Under the pieces are notes generated by a model, which searched no databases, was not told the origin of the DNA, and was given only the letters and a program-made list of their open reading frames with translations. A stretch of 64,000 bases of DNA from Xanthostigma xanthostigma (lineage: Eukaryota > Arthropoda > Insecta > Raphidioptera > Raphidiidae), in assembly GCA_963575645.1 (NCBI GenBank), contig OY754464.1, positions 69,724,948 to 69,788,947 of the forward strand. The letters are read 5' to 3'. Below are positions 46,301-55,259 of the stretch, piece after piece; within the stretch, counting starts at the first letter, position 1, and each line of letters begins with the position of its first letter. A program made the translations under genes and the position numbers.

Positions 46301-47229
46301 TAATCTTCATGACTGATAACCGACCCGCATGCTCCAGTATCAATCTCCATTTGCAAAGGTTTCCCTTCCACTTTGATTTCCGCATATAACGGTTTATCAA
46401 TCGAGTCAGTACGATGGATATGTCCTAATTTTACATTCTCTGACTCGACAAATTCTTCCGATCCATCTGATTCTTCCGATTCAGCTACATCTTCAGTCTC
46501 TTCTAACTCTTCAGACACCATATTCATGTTTTTTCTTTTGTAACAGTATTTGGCTATGTGCCCCTTTTGCCGACAATAATGACAAACCACTGTACTTCTA
46601 TTTCCAAAATTCGTTTCCTTCTCTTCTTGTTTTCGTTCGTTACCCAGTTTCTTTGTACGATGATTGTACCTTTTAACAGCATACTGCGGCTGGGGTTTAA
46701 TTATCTCTGCCTGTTTTTCCGCTAATTCCAAACTTAACGCAATGTTACAGGCTTTTTCAAAAGTTAAATCCGTAGCACTTAGTAGTTTCGCCTGTGTATT
46801 TTTATCCTGTAGACCGCACACTAACCGATCTCTTAATGCGTCTTGAAGAAATGTGCCGAAATTGCAGGACTGCGCCAAAGCTTTTAGTTCCACGATATAC
46901 TCGGCAATTGTCTCGCCTAGCTTTTGGTCTCTTTTGTTTAGTTTAAATCTTTCGGCAATAATATTTTTCTCAGGTGAAAAATGTTTTGTTAGGACGAGTT
47001 CTATATCAGAAAACTTTTTAGCGGTAGGATCTTCAGGCACTACTAAAGATTTTAAAATCTTGTAAGTCTTGGATCCAATTAAGGTAATGAATAACGGAAC
47101 TTTCATTGATTCCGTTACTTCATTAACTAGAAACAATTGTTTCATTCTCTCCATATACGTTGTAAAATCTTCCCCCGGAACAAAATTCTCAATACTTCCA
47201 ATAAGCGCCATCGTTATGGATCTTAACAC
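43327..47229 (-). CDS. Gypsy gag-pol polyprotein (1300 codons)
   Basis: One continuous frame belonging to the virus-like element. By approximate residue: gag 1-210, a single CCHC zinc knuckle about 216-229, an acidic linker, an aspartic protease around 297, reverse transcriptase about 440-640 with a YLDD motif, RNase H about 735-860, integrase zinc finger about 955-991, integrase core about 1015-1110, and a basic C-terminal tail. Gag and pol share one frame, as in some Mag-like elements, so no frameshift is needed. It resembles the 'K02A2.6-like' proteins often annotated in insect genomes. All smaller frames overlapping it on the other strand are shadows. Confidence 0.92.
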   Translation of the reverse strand: MLRSITMALIGSIENFVPGEDFTTYMERMKQLFLVNEVTESMKVPLFITLIGSKTYKILKSLVVPEDPTAKKFSDIELVLTKHFSPEKNIIAERFKLNKRDQKLGETIAEYIVELKALAQSCNFGTFLQDALRDRLVCGLQDKNTQAKLLSATDLTFEKACNIALSLELAEKQAEIIKPQPQYAVKRYNHRTKKLGNERKQEEKETNFGNRSTVVCHYCRQKGHIAKYCYKRKNMNMVSEELEETEDVAESEESDGSEEFVESENVKLGHIHRTDSIDKPLYAEIKVEGKPLQMEIDTGACGSVISHEDYMKLFNTIPLNKTGHRLKAITGQDINIIGAIRVQVESISSQEELHHLELFVIQSDVPFVPLLGRSWLEEIYPGWRKSISISKVVNFCSLESKLVSNLKIEFPYIFSETLNEPIKMFQAEIHVRDDIQPKFHKAYTVPYKLKDSVDKELDRLCKENIIKPIKYSEFASPIVIVKKSNGNIRICVDFKLTLNKYVLTEHYPLPRIDDIFASLANCSVFCVLDLTGAYQQLPVSDSSQKYLVINTNKGLFRYLRLPYGLSSAPSIFQSVMDRILLGLKNVSCYLDDVIIGGNSLEECETKLKEVLSRLNTYRVKVNLSKCIFFANSVEYLGHVVSKDGISPNPKKVEAIVNAPPPKDITQLKSFLGLLNYYGRFIPNLSAEINELYNLLKLGSKFNWTHKCQQVFENSKQLILKHNVLALYDPSKPIIVSCDASPYGVAGILSQIDEDVEKPVLFTSSTLSKAESNYSQLHREALAIIFAIKKFHKYIYGHKFIIYSDHQPLREIFNPNKGTPSVAAARLQRWAVILSMYDYEIRYRKASQMCNADALSRLPLNESTNVSCYKINYFSLSDNEPLNYKKIAQEIKNDTVLSKIYYYTKMGWPRSGQVNDYLNFYYKNRKHFSIEDECVFYGNKIVIPETQKTNVLELLHNGHIGILRMKMLARSYAWWKGIDTDIEKFINKCPVCQSTQNFSHKFPVSNWKESEYPFERVHMDLFYFGKHTLLTIVDTYSKWIEIVLLNSSNAQTIIEKLRPIFAVIGLPTEIVSDNGPPFNSSQFIKFCEINGIKVTKTPIYHPQSNGSAERSVQTIKRTLSKYLIDQKYRNISLQGKIDNFLISYRNAPSTVTGRTPAELIFCFKPKTLLDCINKKNKESVNLEKCQNYKNNKNKNLSFSNKNYDQSDFVVGQKVFYRNHFKEFIKWIPVEIRRKVSHLLYEINLNGNLKLVHRNQLRKSRLEDKYHFSIPVPDPMTTDTQTPAFKRPQRTRKPPDRLVYTN

Positions 47230-47262
47230 AATCTCTTTGACCCAATATCCTCGTCGCCAATG

Positions 47263-47479
47263 TTATGTCCACAGTTAATAATTTAATGAAACAGGACATA
47301 AATTAAACTCAACTTTATTCTTTCAATTTCAAATATACAATGTTTTATCTTTTTAATAATATTTAAGAAATACTGTCGAATCAAATTCAGTTACCTAAGA
47401 TTACTATGATCTATCTAAGGAATGACATAATTTATAATTTTACTTTAAAATTAAAGGTGGATATACATTATACATAATA
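47263..47479 (-). repeat. Gypsy 5' LTR
   Basis: Lies upstream of gag on the minus strand and next to the primer site; nearly identical to the left LTR. Confidence 0.85.
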
Positions 47480-47762
47480 GTTATCATGTCAAAATAAGTT
47501 GAATTTTCATTCACAAATTAATTAATTTCATATACCCACTGTACGTTTCTTTAAGCAGGGCAATTTCTCAAATATCCGTGAACTGGCCTTTTCGGCTATC
47601 TATATAGGGTTTGAGTGTTACGGGCTCTTGGACTACAAGTACATAAAACATTTTACAACTGAGTAAAAAAAAAGTTTTAATGATTTTTAAATAAGTACAA
47701 ATCCACTCTAAGCAATTTCTTATAAAAATAGCTTCATTAGCTAACATCAGATTTTTTTTCAG

Positions 47763-48019
47763 AGGACAGCATTGACGTAACGAATGAAGAGGAGCCTTCG
47801 CCACCGCTGCGAAGCAGTTCGGGTGCTACTGGTCCGTGTACAGTTAGCTCCAGTAGCGGGCCTTTGCGTCCCGAGCCCCACACGCCTATTTCAGTGCCAG
47901 CGTCTCTCTACAATCCGGCCCACGAGACTGTTTACGAAACATCGGCCAGACTGCTCTTTATGGCCGTCAAATGGGCTAAGAATTTACCAAGCTTCGCAAG
48001 TTTACCATTTAGAGATCAG
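47763..48019 (+). CDS. Hr51: Hr51, exon for the hinge end and start of the ligand-binding domain
   Basis: Acceptor TTTTTTTCAG and donor GTAATA. The first half ([20 protein letters not shown] and on) is an acidic, then serine/proline-rich linker. From [20 protein letters not shown] the ligand-binding domain begins (helices 1-3), continuing [12 protein letters not shown] into the nuclear-receptor signature 'F..L...DQ..LL' that is completed in the next exon. The sequence agrees closely with NR2E3/Hr51 family members. The exon ends in phase 0. The long frames starting at 47784 and 47864 are shadows or partial. Confidence 0.95.
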
Positions 48020-48067
48020 GTAATATCGAATATCGAAAATATACAAATGGGAAATAGGATGAATTAT

Positions 48068-48452
48068 TATTAGCTAAAATGTAATAGGGTTGCTATGGAA
48101 ACGACATGTAAACAACAATTGATAGGTTATTTCTCTTTACTGCCGCCCGAACGTACGCACTTCCCGCATCAGTGCGTGTAATCCCACCAATGCGTAAATG
48201 TTAGTCTTTCTATCTTACAATTGATGCCGAAAGATGTACTTTCGATCGAGGTATGAAGAAAAATCTTTTTCTTCATATCTCGATCGAAAGTACATCAATT
48301 GTAAAGGCAGAAAGTCTAACATTTACGCATTGGTGGGATTACATGCACTGATGCGGGAAATATGTACGTTCGGGCGGCAGTAAAGAGAAATAACCTATCA
48401 ATTGTTGTTTAGATGTCGTTTCCATAGCAACCCTATTACATTTTAGCTAATA
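48068..48452. repeat. Near-perfect palindrome, arms of about 190 bp
   Basis: The left arm 'ttagctaaaatgtaataggg' to 'ctttcgatcgaggtatgaag' is mirrored with few mismatches by the right arm, which ends 'ccctattacattttagctaa'. There is practically no spacer at the centre (about 48263). It starts 48 bases after the donor of the Hr51 exon. The central motif is shared with the inverted repeat at 13688-13928. Confidence 0.88.
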
Positions 48453-49108
48453 GTCCCGATTCGTGAACAGCTGTCATTAATGTTTATACGTATAACCTCA
48501 AAGCTACTTGCTTGGAATTGATCTGTGTTTTTATGTAATTAATAAGTAATTAATTAATGAATGTATTTAATAAGCGTGCTTATGACTGACGTATGAAGAA
48601 AAATAGTATACACCACATTGGCCGAAAGCTCGATACCTTGCACTGCACGTCATGGCACGCAGTGCAAGAATATCAAACTTTCGGCCCTTGTGGTACTATT
48701 ATTACTGTTCAATAGTGATGATGTCACGATATCTTGAATGCTAGTTACTCACCCATACGTAGGTATACACTTCTTACATGTACCAAAATAGATGTTTTGG
48801 TACAATTTGACGTAGCAACCATCTTATAACATGCGATTCCGGGCATACTTTTGTCTACGATTATATACTTCATACGTCCTTAATTTTGAAATGAGTTGAA
48901 TTTCGCAAATATAAAAAATCCGCTGGTATTTTTTTGTAGATTTCATACAAAATCATTTGAAAACTTTTTCAAAGAAACATCTTTATTGTAAACTTTGTTG
49001 GGAAAAATCATTGCAAGAGCATTATATCAAAGAGGGTATAATTAATTAGTATAAATATACAATTTTCTGCGTATAACAAAATAAAAATAAAAATTAAAAA
49101 TTTTGAAA

Positions 49109-49277
49109 AAACCCCCCGACTAAAAAGAGGTAAGTAATCAAAGAAAATCCGTCGGGGGCTGCCATTCGCTGCCCTGAAATTAACTAAAATATTACAACTT
49201 TCAAATCACGTTGGGTACGTAAATAATTGTATAGTCTTCAATTGATATTTTCCTGTTAATTTTAGTCGGGGGGTTAG
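49109..49277. mobile_element. Short TIR element with AACCCCCCGACTAAAA ends
   Basis: Ends AACCCCCCGACTAAAA and TTTTAGTCGGGGGGTT are exact inverted repeats about 170 bases apart. This end type is frequent in lepidopteran genomes. No coding content. Confidence 0.65.
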
Positions 49278-49311
49278 AAAATTGTATTTAATCCTTTTTA
49301 AATTACAACAT

Positions 49312-49752
49312 TTACATCCGTCGTGTGTTTTTCATAATTTTTAATTTTGATTTTATTTTAAACTTTTTAAAGATTTCATGCGCTAAGAACCATCGCAGAT
49401 AAATTACAAACATTTTACAGAAAACCGCATTTGATTTGATCAAGCCGTTTTCGAGATAAATGGCGACATTCGAGTGCACAAACAAACAAACACACAAACA
49501 AACAATCTCTCACCCTAAACGCATTTACCTGCTCCGTTCTGTCGTGGGTAATTACATCCGTCATGGGTTTCTTCAAAATTTTTAATTTTGATTTTATTTT
49601 AAACTTTTTAAAGATTTCATGCGCTGAGAACCATCGCAGCTGAATTATAAACATTTTACAGAAAACCGCATTTGATTTGATCAAGCCGTTTTCGAGATAA
49701 ATGGCGGCATTCGAGTGCACAAACAAACAATCTCTCCGTTCCGTTGTGGGTA
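49312..49752. repeat. Tandem duplication (units of about 240 and 200 bp) just before an Hr51 exon
   Basis: Both units start 'tacatccgtc' and share 'gattttattttaaacttttt', 'aaagatttcatgcgct' and 'gatcaagccgttttcgagat'. They end in 'acaaacaaacaatctctc'. The second unit stops about 45 bases before the exon at 49798, so the polypyrimidine/branch region of that exon directly follows the duplicate. The antisense frame at 49415-49939 covers both and is not a gene. Confidence 0.8.
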
Positions 49753-49797
49753 AAAAGGTCGTTAAAAGTCTTTCTAACGCACATTTGAATTCATCAG

Positions 49798-50041
49798 GTG
49801 ATACTTTTAGAAGAGGCGTGGAGCGAACTATTCCTGCTGAACGCAATACAATGGTGTATGCCGTTGGACGCCGCTTCCTCGCCCCTATTCTCTGTCTCTG
49901 AACACACGGCCTCCGGCGGAAAAAGCAGTCAAGTGGCAACGGAAGTCCGGATACTCGCTGATACGCTCACTCGTTTCAAGTCAGTTCTCGTTGATCCGGC
50001 GGAATTCGCCTGTCTCAAAGCTATTGTTCTCTTTAGAGCAG
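49798..50041 (+). CDS. Hr51: Hr51, ligand-binding domain exon
   Basis: Acceptor TTCATCAG, donor GTAAAA. It reads VILLEEAWSELFLLNAIQWC, then MPLDAASSPLFSVSEHTASG, a short linker, and VRILADTLTRFKSVLVDPAE followed by F-A-C-L-K-A-I-V-L-F-R-A. The first segment finishes the receptor signature (helices 4-5), and 'DPAEFACLKAIVLF' is the conserved helix 8 region. Phase 0 at the start and one base left over at the end fit both neighbours. In this family the pocket is usually filled by side chains, and ligand binding is weak or absent. Confidence 0.95.
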
Positions 50042-50667
50042 GTAAAATATTAAAAAAACATACTCTTTGCCTGATTATTTTGAATCTTTGCAGGACAATA
50101 TTCCAACGAAACAATGAGACCCATTGCTATTAATTAAGTGAAAGTTTAAAAATGTAGAAAATAAGTGTGATAGATGGAAAATAGTAATGGTGCGAATGGC
50201 GTCTGTCAGATGACATAAAGTCGAGAAACGGAAGCTAAACGCATTATTATTATTATTATGAGAAGGAAAAAATTCCGTAAAGAATTCTGCATCCACAAGC
50301 ACCCAAAACTTCAGGTTCGTCACCGTCATACAAGGGATACTTGCGGAGCAAGGTACAACTATATACAACTATAAACAACTCAAACCATGAAATGAACGAT
50401 TACAGTGAGTTTGGGTCGTCCGCACGGAGTACACGGAGCGACCCGACAAGCACGGCTTTTTGCATGCGATAGACTAGTGACTCAGCATTACGCTGACATG
50501 CCGGAATAGATTTTATATTTGCCAACAGTGACGATTGGGCTCCTCCAAGAACACCAATTATAAGAATAATTGATTTAGCAGAATACTCTGGATACTGCTT
50601 CCTGCAGAGTTTAAAAAGAAGGTCTTGATATTTTGTCCACTTCTCAGTCTCCTTCGCGGCTATGTTA

Positions 50668-51073
50668 AGGCCGCAGCACACGAGGCTAGAAACGCTGCTT
50701 GATTCCTTGCTAGATTTGCCTACTAGTTTTCTAGCGCTAGTTTTCTTGATTGCTGTTAAGTGCTCGCTTCACACGAGACTATTTTTTTTGTGAATAGATC
50801 TGATGCGCACACAGAGCAAAACGTGTCTGTTGTCTGGCAGAATGACTCCATGTGGGCGTTTGTTCAAGTGCCCACGTGAAGATACTGCTTCCTGATTGGT
50901 TCTTGCTCATACCTAGCAACAAATCTAGCAGGGAAAATAGCCCCTGTTCTAATTTTAAAACCTATCTTCTGAGCTAGCAAGGCAGCCCGCAGTGACGTCA
51001 TTTCCAGCTTCGTACCCAGCCTACCGGCTAGCAGAACTCCTAGCAGCGTTTCTAACCTCGTGTGCAGCAGCCT
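50668..51073 (-). mobile_element. PIF/Harbinger-like MITE, family B, copy 5
   Basis: AGGCCGCAGCACACGAGGC at the left and CCTCGTGTGCAGCAGCCT at the right are inverted repeats, with TTA on each side (50665-50667 and 51074-51076). With the copy at 590 it gives the clearest view of the family ends. Confidence 0.8.
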
Positions 51074-51729
51074 TTAGTTTCAGCAGGAGCTTAGAACTCG
51101 ATAACATACATAACTCGCGTGGTTATTATTATTACTAGTGTGACCTGTGCGAATTATTCGCACTAAATAAGTATAATAATTATCACTTTACAAAATTATT
51201 TTTTAAATATGATTGCAGGTATTCAATTCGTTTCTAATTTTGCACACTACTTATAACGTTCTTCTTTTTGTTGTATTACAATATGAAGCTCAGATGACAG
51301 ATCGAAGAAATATTTTACTAAAATTGTCATATAGAGGCGCATGTAGCAAAAGCGTTGAGCTAAGCCGTCAGATGGCATCATGCAGCATTGCTGTGACGTT
51401 GTTCAGCGTTGCTCGCTGTTTCAAAATTAAAGCCGTCAGATGGCAGTATGCAGTATTGTGTCTGTTGTATTACAATATGAAGGTCAGATGACAGATCGAA
51501 TTGTTGACGTTGTTTCAAAGTTAAAGCCGTCAGATGGCAGACGTTGTTCAGCGTTGCTGTATTTTAATTAATTTACAAAAACAAAAGCAATAATACATTT
51601 TTTAGTTGTCGATGTCAGTAGAGCAAGCTGTTATCTGTAAAATGATATATAATTTATGTGGAGAAATTGTGAGGTTTTTTCTAAAAAGGGAGGCAAACAT
51701 CTTTAACCTTAGCGTATTAATATATATAC

Positions 51730-53650
51730 TAGATGGGCCTGGTGCAAAACTTTTTTGCTGGCGACTTAACACAGTCTTCAAAGATCAATGTTTTTGGCAC
51801 AGGCTGTCGCCAAAAAATTTTTTGCCAACACAAAACTTTTTTACACGTGCTTTCGGGTTAGTTTTCAAAGATTCGTGTGTTTTTATACAGGCTCGCGGCG
51901 CAACTTACCGTTATTTATTTACAAAAAAACATTTTTGCATTTGTTTTTGACATAGTTTTCAAAGGTTAGCGTGTTTTGATACACGTCTGCCAAATTACCA
52001 TAACAGGTGTACGCGAAACATTTTTCAATGTGTTTTTAGAATAGTTTTCCAAAATCGATGTGTTTTGATATTGTAATGTAGCTCTACTCGGCTCTTCGAG
52101 CCTCGTAATATTAATTCAAGTACAAAATTCGGGCCTGCGGCCCTCATAATTATCGTATTTCTGAAACAAAACATTTTTGGCGTAATTTTCAAAGGTTGGT
52201 GAACATTGACATACTACGCCTGCCCAATTGCCATAACTGTCGTAAGCAAAACTTTTTTGAATGTGTCTGAAGAATAGTTTCCCAAGATAGATGTGTTTTG
52301 AAACTGATTTAAGAAATCTCCCAACAGGTCCTCCCCTTTTCACTGCGCAAAAAAAAACGCCATTGCATCGACACGACCCCGTAATTGTATCTTAGAACAA
52401 TCCCCCAAAAGGCCCTTTCCTTTCCACTCTGCAAAAAGAAAACGCCATCGCATCGACACGACCCCGTAATTTTTTACGACCCCATAATTGTTTTTTAAAT
52501 ACATTCCCCAAATGGCCCTCCCCTTTCCCCCTGCGCGAAAAGAACGCCATCGAATCGACACGACCCCGTAATTGTTTTTTAAAGAAATCCCCCAAAGGAC
52601 CCTATCACTACGCACTCGTCACCTCGTGCGAATTTAAATGTATTTAAGTTATCATTTCTGTTGGTTAAACTCAGTTAAACATTAAACAGTTTTGCATGTG
52701 TTTTTGCAATATTCCTCAAAGGTTGGTGTGCTTTGATATACACCTGCCCAATTGCCACAACTGTTGTAGGCAAAACTTCTTTGAATGTGGCTTAAGGGGT
52801 TATACGCAGTTAGAAATTAAAAATACATATTTTTTTTATTATATTTTCGGAATGTACATATATTTGAGCATATTCTCTGAAAAATTCAAATCGACCCGGC
52901 AAATATTCTTGGAGATACACGCATTTTTGTAAGAACGTTCGGAGCGTCTTAAAGTAGGCACCGTAAAGGCCAGAGTAGTAGTTATGGCGCGCAATACTTG
53001 GGTTGACGTTGACCCTTTTCATTGTATTTGCAACAACAATTCGGAATATTAGAAGCTGCTGATGATAAAAAAATTAACGATGTGCGGACGTCTTTGAATA
53101 CTTTATTTTTTTTGAAGGACCTCCGGGAGACCGCCTACGAAATATAGCTTAAAGTTACCACTACATTTATTAATACTTCTTGTATTTGTCAAAAAAAAAC
53201 CCTCTCCAGAAAAATCGTAAAAAACGGCTTTTTTTGGACTTCCAACTGCGTATAACCCCCTAAGAATAATTTTCCAAGATAGATGTGTTTTGAAACGGAT
53301 TAAAGAAATCTCCCAAAAGGCCCTCCTCTTTTCATTGCGCAAAAAGAAAACGCCATCGCATCGACACGACCCCATAAGTAATTGTATTTAAAAAAAAAAC
53401 ACAAAAGACCCTCCCCCTTTCCCTGCGCAAAAAAAACGCCTTCGCATCGGCAGGAACCCGTAATTGTTTTTAAAAAAGTGCCCCAAAAGGCCCTGCCCTT
53501 TTCAATGTGCAAAAAGTAAACGCCATCGCATCGACACGACCCCGTTATTGCTTTTTAAAGAAATCCCTCCAAAGACCCTTCCCCTTTCACTGCACAAAAA
53601 GAACGCAATCGCATCGACACGACCCCGTAATTGCTTTTTAAACGTGTTTT
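51730..53650. repeat. Minisatellite block with two alternating unit types
   Basis: Unit X, about 90-110 bases, carries 'aaaacttttttgaatgtg', 'tagttttcaaagat..gtgt' and 'cctgcccaattgccataact' and appears at about 51740, 51830, 51940, 52000, 52160, 52230, 52690 and 53265. Unit Y, about 85 bases, carries 'aatcccccaaaaggccctcc', 'cactgcgcaaaaa' and 'cgccatcgcatcgacacgac' and appears about four times at 52310-52600 and again about four times at 53300-53640. Y follows X each time, so an X-Y composite has been amplified. Several open frames here are by-products of the repeat. Confidence 0.75.
52796..53260. mobile_element. TIR element inserted into the minisatellite (Harbinger-like TAA site)
   Basis: Ends GGGGTTATACGCAGTT and AACTGCGTATAACCCCC are inverted repeats, and TAA stands on both sides (52793-52795 and 53261-53263). 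Removing it joins 'gaatgtggctt' to 'aagaataattttcc', restoring an X unit. Short open frames inside have no domain I recognise. Confidence 0.75.
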
Positions 53651-54149
53651 TTTGACGTGTTAGCAAGGATTTTAACATACAGTATTAATTTGTACCCGAA
53701 GTACTGATACAGATTGCAGTCGACATTTTTGCGACCACTGTTTTTTCTTTGACGTAATGAAAAGAAACAGATATTTTGGAAAGCGTATCCACAATCCATC
53801 TCTAAGATAGAGATCAATGGTTTTATATAGTCAATGACTTTATAAAACCTCTTAGAATCTATCCTCCAAAGAAATGTCAAATTTTGTTAAAAAATTGAAT
53901 ATAATTTTATTATACAATCTGAATATATTATGTATTTTAGAGCGATGACACACACAGCGGTTTCTGCCGAGACGGCCGCCGACTCGGCCAAATTTAGCAC
54001 ACTGACATACACAGCGGTTGAGAGTCGGCAGTCGTATCAAAACAGTTGCAATTATGGATATAGAATATCAACGTGTAATAATATTGTACCTACTTTTATC
54101 GTCGATGGAAGAAAAGAAAAACAAAAAATCGGAAGATGGGTACATCCCA

Positions 54150-54286
54150 TTGTGGAATATGTCCGTGATTTCCTCCCAGCACTTTTTCCTTTTTAATCTA
54201 TCACTGTAGTCGGACTGTTTCATATCCCATAAAGCTGGTCGAGTTTCTATTTCTCTCAATAATTCTACATCAATTTTAGCATCCAT
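54150..54286 (-). pseudogene. MADF domain N-terminal remnant of Harbinger
   Basis: The frame reads MDAKIDVELLREIETRPALW, then D-M-K-Q-S-D-Y-S-D-R-L-K-R-K-K-C-W-E-E-I-T-D-I-F. 'LI..I..RP.LWD....DY.DR..R...W..I' is the hallmark of a MADF domain, and this one is almost complete. The frame runs on to 54068 without further similarity. As in the element at 12412, this is the DNA-binding partner gene of a Harbinger transposon, not a host MADF gene. Confidence 0.8.
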
Positions 54287-54558
54287 TATTAAAGAAAATC
54301 AAAGGAATCAAAAAACCTTAACCTTATAAACCGCCCGCAAAACCGCTGTATGACTTGTCGCATATAATATAATGAAAAGTAACACCGCCTGAGCCATAAA
54401 ACAGCTAGCGGTGCATACATCAGGCGAACGTGTCGATACGGCTAAAAAACAGCGAGGCTCGATTGCCGCTGTGTGTGTGTTTCATCCATTTAAAATGTTA
54501 GATTACACAGGCCGAGACGGCTGCCGAGTCGGCAGCCGTCTCGGCGGAAACCGCTGTG

Positions 54559-55259
54559 TAGGGATGAGATTATTAGCTACTTTCAAGTAACAGGTACTTT
54601 GGCGACTGCGACTTCCAAATACCTGTGATTTTTAACTGCGACCCGTGATCGCTGGTAACCTATGCGCATGCAGTGTAGATAATATATAAGCGACCAGCGT
54701 TCGCCGATCACTTGAATGACTATGCACGTGCAGAGCAGAGATGTTAATATATTGATTTCAGCGAACAGTGATCACAGGTAAAATATCGTTCGGTGCTAAA
54801 ACAGCCCATGCACAATATTATTATGTATTAGTATAACATTACACCTAAAAAATACATATAATGATGCATTATTGAAAGGTACGACTAAGTTTATAAGTAT
54901 ATAAAGTACATATTTTACATTAGTGATCACATTTCTTTATTAAAATGGGTAATACCTTTAGTTAAAAAAATTTCCCCGTAAGTTTTATAAATTATACTAG
55001 GTCCCTTTCAACAATAAGCAATTCAGTGATAATAAAATATATACATAACGAAATTGATATAAATAATTTATTGAAATAAATTAAAAATTTTAATTATTAA
55101 GCGAATAAGTCACCGGTAGTGAAATAGCGTATGTAACGATTATTTTTTCGCTATAGCCGCTGGTTGGTAACAGGTAGCTACTCTGAAGTCACTGCAGTGA
55201 AGCGTGAAATTCAAATATTAGCGACTAAGTAACAGGTAGTGAAATATCACTCATCTCTA
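54559..55259. mobile_element. hAT element inside the Harbinger, intact 8-bp duplication
   Basis: CCGCTGTG flanks both ends (54551-54558 and 55260-55267), and the ends TAGGGATGAG and CTCATCTCTA are inverted repeats. The duplicated 8-mer is part of the Harbinger's own terminal repeat, which proves the order of insertion. Inside, 'gtaacaggta' and 'gcgac' motifs recur. No transposase is seen. Confidence 0.87.

Larger units (their letters stand above)
43054..47479 (-). mobile_element. Ty3/Gypsy LTR element, Mag-like, looks whole
   Basis: Old virus-like element of about 4.4 kb on the minus strand, treated as a fossil. Parts: two LTRs of about 217 bp (43054-43270 and 47263-47479), a primer site (47247-47259) matching the 3' end of tRNA-Ser(GCT), one gag-pol frame, and a purine-rich tract (about 43271-43282) before the 3' LTR. 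No envelope gene is seen, which with the tRNA-Ser site and single frame fits the Mag lineage. The two LTRs are nearly identical over their length, so the insertion is young. It looks whole; I see no clear breaks. A target duplication is not obvious. It is inserted into palindrome family P and lies antisense to Hr51. Confidence 0.9.
37013..47762 (+). other. Hr51 intron (about 10.8 kb) with nested transposons
   Basis: GTAAGT donor, TTTTTTTCAG acceptor. Nearly all of it is repeat: two hAT elements, the family C nest, a family A foldback, the family P palindrome and the Gypsy element. Only 37013-37370, 37740-38170, 39770-40680 and 47500-47760 are without a named element, and I see no gene in them. 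At 40205-40310 is a Helitron/LINE-tail phrase ('cagtggtttcagagattagc'). Confidence 0.8.
48453..49797 (+). other. Remaining Hr51 intron 4
   Basis: The intron runs 48020-49797 (about 1.8 kb). At 48580-48720 is a looser inverted repeat ('gccgaaagc' against 'ctttcggcc', with 'tgcactgcacgt'). The rest, apart from the two features listed next, is AT-rich with no gene. Confidence 0.65.

Noticed and set aside
43327-47278. Small plus-strand and minus-strand frames inside the Gypsy element
   Set aside because: They are shadows of the long gag-pol frame in other frames.
49415-49939. 174-codon minus-strand frame as a gene
   Set aside because: It is antisense to the Hr51 exon at 49798 and to the tandem duplication; the residues simply repeat with the duplicated DNA.
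54068-54286. Host MADF transcription-factor gene
   Set aside because: The frame lies between exact Harbinger terminal repeats with TTA duplications and lacks the rest of a protein, so it belongs to the transposon.
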